Below, one piece after another: positions 1 through 7,474 of a stretch of 64,000 nucleotides of DNA. The notes under the pieces were generated by a model that was not told the origin of the DNA, ran no database searches, and was given only the letters and a program-made list of their open reading frames with translations. Each line of letters begins with the position of its first letter. Within the stretch, counting starts at the first letter, position 1. The position numbers were made by a program, and so were the translations under genes. This stretch comes from a virus: positions 310,001 through 374,000 of IMG/VR virus record IMGVR_UViG_3300032236_002285; one strand, written 5' to 3'.

Positions 1-441
1 AACTCTACCTTTGTCAATAAAGGGATTTAAAAAAGGCGTATGAACAAAGTATCTTTTTAATTTACCTGACTTTTTTATCCATTTTGAAGCAGATAAAATA
101 CAAACAACTTCCGGAAATTTATCAAACCAAATTTGACAATGTTCTAGATATGATGGATGATATAAATCATCACCGTCTATGTGAAATATAAATTCACCTT
201 TAGCATATAAAGAAGGATTTCTATAGAATTCTCTCTTCTCAGTTTGTATAATTCTTCTAACCCTTTTATCTTTTTTAGATATCTCTAATAAAGTTTTATC
301 AGTTTCTGGATTATCTGAAAAATCATCAGTGACAACCCATTCCCAATCTACATTTTGAGTTTTAGCACACTCATATAATCTGTAGATGTAAGATGGATCG
401 TCACCGAAGAAAGATGTTACAATAGAGAATTTAGGACTCAT
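1..441 (-). CDS. Family 2 glycosyltransferase, N-terminal part (cut by window edge)
   Basis: The reading frame is open from an ATG at 441 to the window edge, 147 codons. The N-terminus FSIVTSFFGDD, the acidic VVTDDFSDN segment near residue 40 and the DGDD motif (DxD, metal and nucleotide-sugar binding) near residue 94 are those of a GT-A fold, family 2 glycosyltransferase. It probably transfers a sugar to a phage or host acceptor; the acceptor cannot be read from the sequence. It lies three bases downstream of nrdB on the same strand, so the two are probably co-transcribed. The C-terminal half is outside the window. Confidence 0.85.
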   Translation of the reverse strand, partial: MSPKFSIVTSFFGDDPSYIYRLYECAKTQNVDWEWVVTDDFSDNPETDKTLLEISKKDKRVRRIIQTEKREFYRNPSLYAKGEFIFHIDGDDLYHPSYLEHCQIWFDKFPEVVCILSASKWIKKSGKLKRYFVHTPFLNPFIDKGRV

Positions 442-444
442 TAA

Positions 445-1401
445 TTAAAAATCGTCATCTAATTTATCAAAGTCAATAGCCTTGTCTGATACTTTTTGAT
501 ATTCAGCAACTCTTTTCTCAAAGAAGTTAGTTTTACCTTGTAAAGAAATCATATCCATAAAGTCAAAAGGATTTTCAACATTATAAACCTTTTTACAACC
601 TAAAGCACTCATCCAAAAATCAGCAACATACTCAATATATTGTTCCATCAATCTAGAATTCATACCAATTAAAGATACTGGTAAAGACTCAGTGATGAAT
701 TCTCTTTCGATATCAACAGCTGAGCAAATAATTTCTTGAATTCTTTCAGCACTTACTTTGTTTTGAATATATCTATTGTGTAACAAAGTAGCAAATTGAC
801 AATGTAAGCCTTCATCTCTTGAGATTAACTCATTAGAGAAAGTTAAACCTGGCATTAAACCTCTTTTCTTTAACCAGAAGATAGAACAGAATGAACCAGA
901 GAAAAAGATACCTTCAACAGCAGCAAATGCGATTAATCTTTCAGCAAATGATTCAGAGTTAATCCACTTCAAAGCCCAATCAGCTTTCTTCATAATAGAA
1001 GGGAAGTTGTCAATTGCGTGAAACAATCTATCTTTTTCAGCTGAATCTTTGATATAAGTATCAATTAAAAGAGAGTATGTTTCAGAGTGAACATTCTCCA
1101 TCGCAATTTGAAAACCATAGAAAGATTTTGCTTCTGGGTACTGAACTTCTTTTAGGAAGTTTTCGGCTAAGTTTTCATTTACAATACCGTCAGATGCGGC
1201 AAAGAATGCTAAAACCATTTTAATAAAATGCTGTTCATCGGCATTTAATTTTTCATTCCAATCGGTTAAGTCTTGAGCTAAATCAATTTCCTCGGCAGTC
1301 CAAAAGCTCATCTCAGCCGTCTTATACATTTCCCAAATATCGTGATATTTTAAGGGAAACATTACAAATCTGTCTTTGTTTTCTTGTAGTATGTGTTCCA
1401 T
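445..1401 (-). CDS. nrdB: Ribonucleotide reductase class I, small (beta) subunit
   Basis: This subunit houses the di-iron/tyrosyl radical that makes dNTPs from NDPs together with the large subunit NrdA, which is not in the window. Full length, 318 residues. Metal ligands seen by family pattern: D40 (WTAEEID), E102 and H105 ([10 protein letters not shown]), E163 (AVEGIFFSG), E197 and H200 (RDEGLHC); Y109 is in the place of the radical tyrosine. The C-terminus DFDKLDDDF matches the flexible tail that docks into the large subunit. The sequence is closer to the eukaryotic-like R2 type ([11 protein letters not shown]) than to E. coli NrdB. An ordinary phage nucleotide-metabolism gene. Confidence 0.97.
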   Translation of the reverse strand: MEHILQENKDRFVMFPLKYHDIWEMYKTAEMSFWTAEEIDLAQDLTDWNEKLNADEQHFIKMVLAFFAASDGIVNENLAENFLKEVQYPEAKSFYGFQIAMENVHSETYSLLIDTYIKDSAEKDRLFHAIDNFPSIMKKADWALKWINSESFAERLIAFAAVEGIFFSGSFCSIFWLKKRGLMPGLTFSNELISRDEGLHCQFATLLHNRYIQNKVSAERIQEIICSAVDIEREFITESLPVSLIGMNSRLMEQYIEYVADFWMSALGCKKVYNVENPFDFMDMISLQGKTNFFEKRVAEYQKVSDKAIDFDKLDDDF

Positions 1402-1480
1402 ATTTTTAATTTATTTGTATTTATTTATATAGGTATTTATTAATAATGTTTAGTTTCTTTTTTATTTAATCCAAACTTAC

Positions 1481-1488
1481 TATATTTG
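1481..1488 (+). promoter_or_regulatory. Host-type promoter -7 box
   Basis: TATATTTG matches the Bacteroidota sigma-factor consensus TAnnTTTG. It stands about 20 bases before a possible TTG start (1509) and about 47 before the preferred ATG (1536), so this transcript has a leader, unlike the leaderless group elsewhere in the window. Confidence 0.6.
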
Positions 1489-1535
1489 TACTTTATAACA
1501 TTTAAAAGTTGAATACCGCAGAAACAAATAAAAAA

Positions 1536-2063
1536 ATGAAATGGACGAATAAGCGATCGAGAATAGTCGATGCGCTTGAAAGTAACGCGCATGAGAATAA
1601 ATTGGAAAGTATGATAAGTAACTTATCACTTTTGAACTCAGATGAATTTTCAAAAGTAAAAAATCGACTACTTTTCTTGGCTTTAAAAAATGCTTCAAAA
1701 GAGTGTGCTGAATTTCTTTTAAGTAAAGAATCAAAGTTTAACTCTATTGATATATTGCGTAAGTGTGACTGGACTAAAATGGTTGAGGTATTTAATTTAT
1801 TAAAACTTCATGAAGATAAAGACGACTCAGGAAATCATAAATCACTTCAAAAAGCATATCTAATAAATCGTTTAGTTGATCCTTCAAAAGTAGATGCTAA
1901 TAAAGAAAGAGTTGATTTCTTATTCAAGTTAATATCTGATGGATTTTTTACGGCTGAACAAGTTAGAGACCAAATAGAAGAAAACTACAAAGGTAAGCCT
2001 GAAAAGAAAGGTAGTTTTATTGCCATCTACCGAGAATTGACTTTAAAAGAATTGGGTATATGA
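1536..2063 (+). CDS. Hypothetical helical protein with C-terminal LKELGI tag
   Basis: Not recognised. About 175 residues, mostly charged amphipathic helices with leucine-rich pairs that could form helical repeats. I take ATG 1536 (MKWTNK); a TTG at 1509 would add nine residues. It ends IYRELTLKELGI, one version of the short C-terminal peptide shared by many genes in this window. The stop overlaps the start of the next gene (ATGA), so the two are translationally coupled. Transcribed from the TATATTTG box at 1481. Confidence 0.75.
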   Translation: MKWTNKRSRIVDALESNAHENKLESMISNLSLLNSDEFSKVKNRLLFLALKNASKECAEFLLSKESKFNSIDILRKCDWTKMVEVFNLLKLHEDKDDSGNHKSLQKAYLINRLVDPSKVDANKERVDFLFKLISDGFFTAEQVRDQIEENYKGKPEKKGSFIAIYRELTLKELGI

Positions 2064-2302
2064 GAGACTTGTTTAAGATAAAAGATGAATATGCTTATCA
2101 AAGTTGGTATAGTGATGGTGTATTTGAATTAGATTATATACATAGTGATAGACATATGCCTAGTTTTGGCACTGATTGTTCTTGGACTAACTTTAAAACC
2201 AAAGAAACTATTAATATTTGGGATAGATGTATGAGAAAAATAACTGATGAAGAAGGTAAACAACTTATCAGAGAATATAATTTATCTCAATTAGGAATTT
2301 AA
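2060..2302 (+). CDS. Small hypothetical protein, C-terminal tag
   Basis: 80 residues, rich in aromatic residues and acidic patches, no recognised domain. It overlaps the preceding gene by four bases and converges with the aldolase gene, overlapping that gene by four bases. The C-terminus REYNLSQLGI resembles the ends RELTLKELGI of the gene before it and REYKLEKLGI of the gene at 50953-51396. Confidence 0.7.
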   Translation: MRDLFKIKDEYAYQSWYSDGVFELDYIHSDRHMPSFGTDCSWTNFKTKETINIWDRCMRKITDEEGKQLIREYNLSQLGI

Positions 2303-3057
2303 TAAGCGGATTTTGTATCAGTTGATAAGTTATTTAGCTTATCAACTGCTGCATAACCCATACCAAATCTATTTACCATAGGTAACATAGAGTTAATTTG
2401 ATCAGATGTTCTAACACCACCAGAGGCTTTAATATTCATTTGCTTACCAGAATCTTTGATTGTGTCAAACATAATTTGAATCTTATTCATTTCAGCACCA
2501 ACAGCTACTTTACCGGTAGATGTTTTAATAAAATCAGCACCGGCTTCTAAACAAATATCAGTTGCTATTTTAGTTTCTTCTTCTGAAAGTAATCCAGATT
2601 CAACAATAACTTTAAGTATAACTTTTTCACCTTCTTTATTAGTATTAGAGTGACAAATATTAACCAATGAAGAAACTTCTTCAACTAAGAAATCATAATT
2701 TTCTTTCTTATTCTCAATTAACATTTTATAATTAAGAACCATATCAACCTCATCAGCACCATCAGAAATAACCTGTCTAGTTTGATCTTCTTTTTGAGTT
2801 AGTGATAAATTACCTTCTGGGAAAGAAACAACCGTACAAACTAAAACCTTTGAATGTATTAATTGTTCTTTAGCTAAGGCAACGTGTTTAGGAAGAACAC
2901 AAACTGATTTTACACCTAGCATATCAGCTTTTTTACAAAGGTTGATAATATCTGCGTCAGTTGCTGAGTCTTCTAATAAAGTATAATCAATCATGTTGTT
3001 ATACTGGAACATATTGTTCTCTTTAATAAATTGTGTGTAGTTCTTAATCTTTTTCAT
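2299..3057 (-). CDS. deoC: Deoxyribose-phosphate aldolase with capsid-targeting-like N-terminus
   Basis: Class I aldolase that splits 2-deoxyribose-5-phosphate into acetaldehyde and glyceraldehyde-3-phosphate. Numbered from an upstream ATG at 3069, the Schiff-base lysine is K182 (DFIKTSTGK), with D109 (DEVDM) and K214 (KASGGVR), so all catalytic residues are present. I prefer the ATG at 3057, two bases after the stop of the upstream gene; it makes the N-terminus MKKIKNYTQFIKE, which fits the capsid-targeting peptide seen on other genes here. About 252 residues from that start, normal for the family. It forms an operon with the deoxyribosyltransferase-like gene. A packaged nucleoside-sugar enzyme is unusual. 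Confidence 0.93.
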   Translation of the reverse strand: MKKIKNYTQFIKENNMFQYNNMIDYTLLEDSATDADIINLCKKADMLGVKSVCVLPKHVALAKEQLIHSKVLVCTVVSFPEGNLSLTQKEDQTRQVISDGADEVDMVLNYKMLIENKKENYDFLVEEVSSLVNICHSNTNKEGEKVILKVIVESGLLSEEETKIATDICLEAGADFIKTSTGKVAVGAEMNKIQIMFDTIKDSGKQMNIKASGGVRTSDQINSMLPMVNRFGMGYAAVDKLNNLSTDTKSAY

Positions 3058-3058
3058 A

Positions 3059-4036
3059 TTACTTTTCAAAATTTACCATTGTTTTTACAAACAACTTCAT
3101 ATCTTCAGTTGTTCTCATAATTTTAGAAACGTGAGGAAGATTCCAAGGTGAGTGACCAGAGATTTTCCACCCATCAATATACCAAGCAAACATTGGTTTA
3201 TTCAAGAATGATGTTTGTTGTAATTCGCCAAATGTACCACCACTTGTTACTTCATTGAATCCTACAAATACAGCATCACACTTGTTCACAATCAATTCAT
3301 CTTCAGGTTCAATTGTACCAGAGAAGATTCTTGATATCTCATCAAATTGTCTTGGGTCTTTAGTATCTTCATATTCACCAGATTTGAACTTACCCATTTC
3401 TTTACCAAAGTTAGGATTCTTAGTTCTATCCATTTCTTTTCTAACCGGATTAAGAACAGCTGGTCTATCATAATATTTAAGTGTGTAATTGTTACCTTCT
3501 TCAACAAATTGAGCTAAGTGTTCACCATCTACTACATAAGCAGGTTGTACTACAACATTCTGACCGTGATAAGGAATGTTAATCTTTTCCATTTCTTCAT
3601 AAGGTGAACCAGGGTTATTTACTTCAAATTCATATTCTACTTGAGCTCTCCATCCTGCGCCAACATCTTTAGCTTTATCCATACCACCGGCAAGGTATAT
3701 AGAATTTAATTCAAATGCTCTAAAGTTTTTCTTGATATCATCTAAAGTTGTTAAGTCAAAAAGGTCTAACTTACCAATCAATTCGGTATAAAATCTTTTT
3801 TTCTTGTTAACAATGTAGTTCATTATCTTTTCATCAAACCATTTAATAAGACGGTCTTTTAAGTTACTAAAGAAACCTTCATTTAGTGATTCAGTTAAAA
3901 GTGGTTGTAAATCTTTTTTAAGAGCTGGTATATCTTTTGATGAAATATTTTGAGCAATGTAATTTAGAATTGCTTCTAAATCTTTTTGTTCTTGATTATC
4001 ATACGACTCATTGAATTGTTGCCAGTTTTGGATCAT
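3059..4036 (-). CDS. Nucleoside 2-deoxyribosyltransferase-like protein with capsid-targeting-like N-terminus
   Basis: 325 residues. The N-terminus MIQNWQQFNESYDNQ fits the capsid-targeting pattern, with a possible protease site after FNE. Residues 20-110 are helical and charged. From about residue 112 (SIYLAGGMD) to the end there is a Rossmann-like domain, with NKCDAVFVGFNEVTSGGTFGELQ near residue 250, the pattern of nucleoside 2-deoxyribosyltransferase-like folds, where the late Glu is the usual nucleophile. Substrate unknown. Its partner deoC starts two bases downstream, so both may act on deoxyribose. A phage-type TTAATATATA box lies 21 bases before the ATG. Confidence 0.75.
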   Translation of the reverse strand: MIQNWQQFNESYDNQEQKDLEAILNYIAQNISSKDIPALKKDLQPLLTESLNEGFFSNLKDRLIKWFDEKIMNYIVNKKKRFYTELIGKLDLFDLTTLDDIKKNFRAFELNSIYLAGGMDKAKDVGAGWRAQVEYEFEVNNPGSPYEEMEKINIPYHGQNVVVQPAYVVDGEHLAQFVEEGNNYTLKYYDRPAVLNPVRKEMDRTKNPNFGKEMGKFKSGEYEDTKDPRQFDEISRIFSGTIEPEDELIVNKCDAVFVGFNEVTSGGTFGELQQTSFLNKPMFAWYIDGWKISGHSPWNLPHVSKIMRTTEDMKLFVKTMVNFEK

Positions 4037-4057
4037 AAAAATCTTTTATGTTTTTTT

Positions 4058-4067
4058 TATATATTAA
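4058..4067 (-). promoter_or_regulatory. Phage-type promoter box TTAATATATA
   Basis: Exact copy of the TTAATATATA box on the minus strand, 21 bases before the ATG of the deoxyribosyltransferase-like gene. This is one of at least 15 exact copies placed just upstream of genes. Confidence 0.65.
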
Positions 4068-4078
4068 ATTTTGATTTG

Positions 4079-4086
4079 TATATTTG
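4079..4086 (+). promoter_or_regulatory. Host-type promoter -7 box, leaderless class
   Basis: TATATTTG followed by five bases and ATG at 4092. The transcript would begin at or within a few bases of the start codon. Confidence 0.65.
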
Positions 4087-4091
4087 TAGTT

Positions 4092-4496
4092 ATGAAGTTA
4101 TATTATAACGGTAAAGGATATCCAGTTAAATGGAAATCTTTAATCAGAAAAGACATGTGGTATAATATGGAACCTGTAAAAATTAAATTTACACTTCCAG
4201 AATCTGTATATAAAGCTATACTTTTAGATATAAAATTAGATAATGAAAATAAAACTCTAAGAGATATTTTCAGATTTAATTTACTTTTACAAAAAGGCGA
4301 AATGTCAAGAGATAGAAATAAACTTGTTGTGGAAACAAATGAGTATTGGAAGATAGATACTTACTTAGATAGAGTTTCAACAACTTCTAAATTTAGAAAT
4401 GGAGATATTACTGCTATTTTTGAAGTTTCTATTTTTGAAGAAGAAGAATTAGACAAATCTGAACTTAGAGAAGTTTTATTAAATGAACTTGTTTAA
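4092..4496 (+). CDS. Hypothetical protein, probably from a leaderless mRNA
   Basis: 134 residues (MKLYYNGKGYPVKWKSL...), no recognised domain; mixed alpha/beta by residue pattern. ATG 4092 is chosen because it sits five bases after the promoter box; an upstream ATG at 4071 would lie inside the promoter. It ends ELREVLLNELV, a loose match to the shared C-terminal peptide. Followed directly by the three-hairpin region. Confidence 0.75.
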   Translation: MKLYYNGKGYPVKWKSLIRKDMWYNMEPVKIKFTLPESVYKAILLDIKLDNENKTLRDIFRFNLLLQKGEMSRDRNKLVVETNEYWKIDTYLDRVSTTSKFRNGDITAIFEVSIFEEEELDKSELREVLLNELV

Positions 4497-4500
4497 AAGC

Positions 4501-4579
4501 GAAAACACCGAGGAGCGAATTCGGTGTTTTCTATAGTTACCCGTTGGGGTTATAACTATAACCGGTCCTAAGCGGTTTC
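4501..4579 (+). ncRNA. Three-hairpin RNA element containing a 23S rRNA helix-69 look-alike
   Basis: Hairpin 1: an 11-bp perfect stem (4501-4511 with 4521-4531). Hairpin 2: 8-bp stem (4532-4539 with 4553-4560) with an inner CCC/GGG. Hairpin 3: ACCG/CGGT (4561-4564 with 4573-4576). Bases 4553-4572 read TAACTATAAC C GGTCCTAAG, identical except for one inserted C to the nearly universal 23S rRNA stretch around helix 69. GGTTAT/ATAACC (4548-4553 with 4558-4563) can form a helix-69-like stem instead. There is no T tract, so hairpin 1 is not a standard terminator. It could be part of the 3' UTR of the upstream gene or a separate RNA. Confidence 0.55.
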
Positions 4580-4652
4580 AAATAATAAATTATATATTAA
4601 ACTTTTATCTCTCTAAAACATAAAACAGAAGTAAATATAAATAAAATAAGAA

Positions 4653-4967
4653 ATGATTAAACACGAAATTAAGGTTGAATTTTCAAACTCAGAAGCTCTT
4701 AAAACACTTATCAACAAGGCTTACTTCGAACAAGGACAAATGGGTAAGATAATGGGGAAAGAAAATTATATCAAAGTTGATGAATCAACAGATGATATTG
4801 CCTACACAATTTTCAAAGGATTAAACAGCACAACTGCTAAAATAACCAATGAAGAAGTCATTGATGGAACAATGCGATTTATGATTGATGAAACTCAAGG
4901 CGAGGTTAGACTTTATCCGATTTCTATTTATTGTATTCAAGAAGAAAGTAAGTATATCTTTTATTAA
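4653..4967 (+). CDS. Hypothetical protein
   Basis: 104 residues beginning MIKHEIKVEFSNSEALKTL; alternating beta-like and helical stretches, no recognised domain. It starts about 70 bases after the hairpin cluster and overlaps the end of the convergent gene 4964-5257 by four bases. Confidence 0.65.
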   Translation: MIKHEIKVEFSNSEALKTLINKAYFEQGQMGKIMGKENYIKVDESTDDIAYTIFKGLNSTTAKITNEEVIDGTMRFMIDETQGEVRLYPISIYCIQEESKYIFY

Positions 4968-5257
4968 AGATATCTTTGGATATTCCCATATCTATCTACT
5001 ATACAGGTTCTACCATCTTTTTTTCTAAGAATTATACCACTATCATGGAATCTGGCCTCAAAGCCATCATTTGATATAACTCTTCTTACGGTACCATTGA
5101 TGTCTTTTAGCTCAACCTTTCCGTCAGTTTTTGTTACTAAAAAAGTAGATGTTGCTTCATCAAATGTACCAAAGACAACATTTTCGGAAATTCTACGACC
5201 TAGATTTCCCCACTTATCACAGATATAAAGAGTTCTATTTATTATTTTATATTCCAT
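4964..5257 (-). CDS. Hypothetical small beta-rich repeat protein
   Basis: 97 residues with beta-type repeats around Trp/Tyr-Gly-Asn: CDKWGNLGRRI near the start and VDRYGNIQRYL at the end, resembling WG-like or beta-propeller blades, which is as far as the call can go. A TTAATATATA box ends six bases before the ATG, so the mRNA is probably nearly leaderless. Confidence 0.7.
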   Translation of the reverse strand: MEYKIINRTLYICDKWGNLGRRISENVVFGTFDEATSTFLVTKTDGKVELKDINGTVRRVISNDGFEARFHDSGIILRKKDGRTCIVDRYGNIQRYL

Positions 5258-5263
5258 ATTTTA

Positions 5264-5273
5264 TATATATTAA
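5264..5273 (-). promoter_or_regulatory. Phage-type promoter box TTAATATATA
   Basis: Exact box on the minus strand, six bases before the ATG at 5257; it lies in a 21-base gap shared with the divergent gene at 5279. Confidence 0.6.
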
Positions 5274-5278
5274 ATATT

Positions 5279-5755
5279 ATGATAGTTGAATTTAATAAGT
5301 TTGTAGGTAGAGTAAAAGTTGATTCTTTAGATAAAGAAGAAGTTATTGAATTAGTTAGTGTTATAACTAAATTAAGACCTTCTTTGCCTGATTTAACTGA
5401 TGCAAATATATCAAAACTTATAGACAATATAACTTATTATTTGTCCGAAGATGGTAAATATAAAATCTCTGTTTATTTTAGAGAAAGTGATGTTTATCAA
5501 AATGAAGATGGTACTACAACTTATGGTAAATTCAAATCTTTATACAAAGTAAATATTGTTAAGTTAGAAGGTGATTTCAAAATAGGTGATATTAAAGATT
5601 ATACTTTATTAACATCAAGTATCATTCAAGAGGTTTATCCAGAGTCTAAGATTATAATTAAAGTCGATGATGAAAGAATACCAATGGGTGATTTCAAAGT
5701 ACTTAATGATGATGAGACTATTGATAATCTGAAACTTGTTATTAGAATTCTTTAA
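5279..5755 (+). CDS. Hypothetical protein
   Basis: 158 residues, MIVEFNKFVGRVKVDSLDKE..., no recognised domain. The first residues (FNKF) are only faintly like the capsid-targeting peptide and lack the F/I-x-E site. It starts 21 bases from the divergent gene 4964-5257 and ends at a bidirectional terminator. Confidence 0.7.
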   Translation: MIVEFNKFVGRVKVDSLDKEEVIELVSVITKLRPSLPDLTDANISKLIDNITYYLSEDGKYKISVYFRESDVYQNEDGTTTYGKFKSLYKVNIVKLEGDFKIGDIKDYTLLTSSIIQEVYPESKIIIKVDDERIPMGDFKVLNDDETIDNLKLVIRIL

Positions 5756-5760
5756 AAGTA

Positions 5761-5788
5761 AAAAACCACTTTCAAGTGGTTTTTTTTT
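5761..5788. terminator. Bidirectional terminator
   Basis: Stem ACCACTT/AAGTGGT with a TC loop, flanked by an A run and a T run; placed between convergent genes ending at 5755 and 5787. Confidence 0.8.
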
Positions 5789-6236
5789 ATTGTATATTTT
5801 TAAGTTTTGCTATTTGTCTTTCAAGACTTTGAATTTTTGCCTCGTATTCGGCTTTACTAATCTTCTTAGCATCATAGAAGCCGGTAGAGAATAATTCTAA
5901 ATTATTTTTAATTGTAGCTGCTTTGATTCTAGCATGTAATTTAGAAACAGCTTTAACATTTATAATTGTTCCTATATTTCTACCATAATCATCTGTGTTA
6001 TATACTTCATAAATATCCCATTCATCAGTCATTGTTGGGTTTAATACTGATAGATGATTAACTTCCGCTATTCTTTTATCATAGTATTCTGTATTTTTTG
6101 AAGATACGACTTTAGTACACCAATCTTTGAATTTTTCACCAAGCTTTTCTAAAAATTCGTTTACATCAGATTCAACATCAATTGGATCTTTGTAAGTATC
6201 TGATTCAAATATTTTATAATTATTTAAATGTTTCAT
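5787..6236 (-). CDS. Hypothetical protein with capsid-targeting-like N-terminus
   Basis: 149 residues. It begins MKHLNNYKIFESDTYKD, almost the same as the start of the gene at 15704-16168 (MKHLKSYKIFES), though the rest differs; a T4-type prohead-protease site would fall after IFE. The C-terminal 25 residues look like a short coiled coil (AKIQSLERQIAKLKN). Probably in one operon with the upstream virion-type gene (10-base gap). Confidence 0.75.
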   Translation of the reverse strand: MKHLNNYKIFESDTYKDPIDVESDVNEFLEKLGEKFKDWCTKVVSSKNTEYYDKRIAEVNHLSVLNPTMTDEWDIYEVYNTDDYGRNIGTIINVKAVSKLHARIKAATIKNNLELFSTGFYDAKKISKAEYEAKIQSLERQIAKLKNIQ

Positions 6237-6246
6237 ATTTTATTTA

Positions 6247-7050
6247 TTATCTTTTAACCATGTAGAACCAACTCGATGTTGATTGTCCTTTTACTTCTTC
6301 TTCAACTTGTTGAACTTCTTCTTTTCCTTGAGTAACCAAATCAGCCGCTTGAATTTTAACACCACCTGGTAAAGTAAAGTCATAACGACCCATTAAGTTA
6401 CCTAGTTGTTGCTTAGCATATCCAACAACATACTTAAAGAAAATATCTTCTTTGAATAAATTCTCTTGAGGAATATTAGCATATGCCTCCATAATAACAT
6501 GATAATTAACTTTAGTTAAGATATGTAATCTGTGATTTAATTGATTGAATTGATATCTTAAAGTGTATTTATTCATCTGATTTAACATATCAGACATATT
6601 ATCTAATACGGTTTTATAAATACCCAATTCACCAATTGTAGTAACATATGATGATAAATAAGGCTGATTAGTAACACCTAAGTTAACTGATAAGTTAGGA
6701 GTATTAATACCTAGTTGGAATAAACTACTACCTCTAACCTCATAAAGATAAACAACGGTTTGAATCTCACAAGGAACATTTACATAACTATATTTGGTAA
6801 ATTCTTCTGAATAAAAAGCACTTTGGTCAATAAAATAATATAACTTTTGAACAGCATACTGATAATTACGATAAAACCAAGGAAGTGCTCTTGTTTCAAT
6901 AATTTGTCTGATATTAGCATCAGGTAAAGTCTTTGGCAAAGCACAAGATATAGTTAATTCGTTTTGAACTAAGTCTATCATTTCTTCAATTGTGTACCCA
7001 CCTTGATAAGGTACATAATCTGCGTTTCCATAACCGTTTATATCTGCCAT
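6247..7050 (-). CDS. Probable virion structural protein (neck/connector type)
   Basis: 267 residues. The tail end GRYDFTLPGGVKIQAADLVTQGKEE, with its acidic C-terminal helix, resembles the ends of phage neck or head-completion proteins, and the middle is beta-rich and Tyr/Asn-rich. This is a pattern-based guess without a precise T4 counterpart. An exact TTAATATATA box lies 21 bases before the ATG, the longer spacing that the fibre gene also has. Confidence 0.55.
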   Translation of the reverse strand: MADINGYGNADYVPYQGGYTIEEMIDLVQNELTISCALPKTLPDANIRQIIETRALPWFYRNYQYAVQKLYYFIDQSAFYSEEFTKYSYVNVPCEIQTVVYLYEVRGSSLFQLGINTPNLSVNLGVTNQPYLSSYVTTIGELGIYKTVLDNMSDMLNQMNKYTLRYQFNQLNHRLHILTKVNYHVIMEAYANIPQENLFKEDIFFKYVVGYAKQQLGNLMGRYDFTLPGGVKIQAADLVTQGKEEVQQVEEEVKGQSTSSWFYMVKR

Positions 7051-7071
7051 AAAAATTATATTTCTTTTGTT

Positions 7072-7081
7072 TATATATTAA
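7072..7081 (-). promoter_or_regulatory. Phage-type promoter box TTAATATATA
   Basis: Exact box on the minus strand, 21 bases before the ATG of the virion-type gene at 7050. Confidence 0.65.
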
Positions 7082-7105
7082 TTTGGCATTTTCACTTATT
7101 ATTCT

Positions 7106-7113
7106 TATCTTTG
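7106..7113 (+). promoter_or_regulatory. Host-type promoter -7 box, leaderless class
   Basis: TATCTTTG, then CATT, then ATG at 7118. A TTTGG about 20 bases upstream (7083-7087) could serve as the -33 element. Confidence 0.7.
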
Positions 7114-7117
7114 CATT

Positions 7118-7306
7118 ATGAAAAACAAGAAAACCACTACAATAGGAAAATTTACAAAAGAAGATATTAGAAAAGCTAATAGAATGACTGGTCGTGAAAT
7201 TGACTTGGTTAATTCAGTTGGTTGGGTTGCTGTTCATAAATCTCATAAATCTGCTAAAGATTATACAAGAAAACCTAAACATAAAAAAAGCTATTCATTT
7301 GAATAG
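7118..7306 (+). CDS. Small basic protein from a leaderless mRNA
   Basis: 62 residues, very rich in Lys/Arg/Thr, no recognised domain; the charge suggests nucleic-acid binding, which is inference. The start is fixed by the TATCTTTG-N4-ATG arrangement. It ends with TAG, an amber codon of interest because a tRNA with a CUA anticodon is encoded at 50870; reading through would add 11 residues before TAA. Its 3' end overlaps the convergent gene 7295-7474. Confidence 0.7.
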   Translation: MKNKKTTTIGKFTKEDIRKANRMTGREIDLVNSVGWVAVHKSHKSAKDYTRKPKHKKSYSFE

Positions 7307-7320
7307 CCTTTTAATTTTTT
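7290..7320. terminator. Bidirectional terminator inside two convergent gene ends
   Basis: GCTATTC/GAATAGC with ATTT loop (7290-7307), A-rich before and T-rich after. The stem encodes the last codons of both the rightward gene (ends 7306) and the leftward gene (ends 7295). Confidence 0.7.
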
Positions 7321-7474
7321 TCTTTCTTTTCTCATTGTTTAAAGCATCTTTTCCAGAGACTCTTAACTCTTTCCAATTGCTACCATCAAATACATAAGTT
7401 TTACTTTTATTAATATCATAGTAAACTTCACCGGTTGATGGACTATGAGATTCCCAAGTATTTTGAGCTATCAT
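7295..7474 (-). CDS. Small hypothetical protein with KIKRLFK C-terminus
   Basis: 59 residues, start ATG 7474 overlapping the dnaJ stop (ATGA). Residues 1-37 (WESHSPSTGEVYYD...YVFDGSNWKEL) look like a short beta module of the kind found in phage fibre and neck proteins. The end, KRKKKIKRLFK, matches that of the small gene 28665-28835 (RKEKIKRLFGE) and the wider C-terminal peptide class. No leftward gene follows closely, which argues against the peptide being only a translation-coupling sequence. Confidence 0.75.
   Translation of the reverse strand: MIAQNTWESHSPSTGEVYYDINKSKTYVFDGSNWKELRVSGKDALNNEKRKKKIKRLFK

Noticed and set aside
4501-4531. Ordinary terminator
   Set aside because: The 11-bp stem is strong, but the stem is followed by CTATAG rather than a T run and by two more hairpins.
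4553-4579. Group I intron or rRNA gene remnant
   Set aside because: Only about 20 bases match 23S rRNA; no intron core or further rRNA sequence is present on either side.
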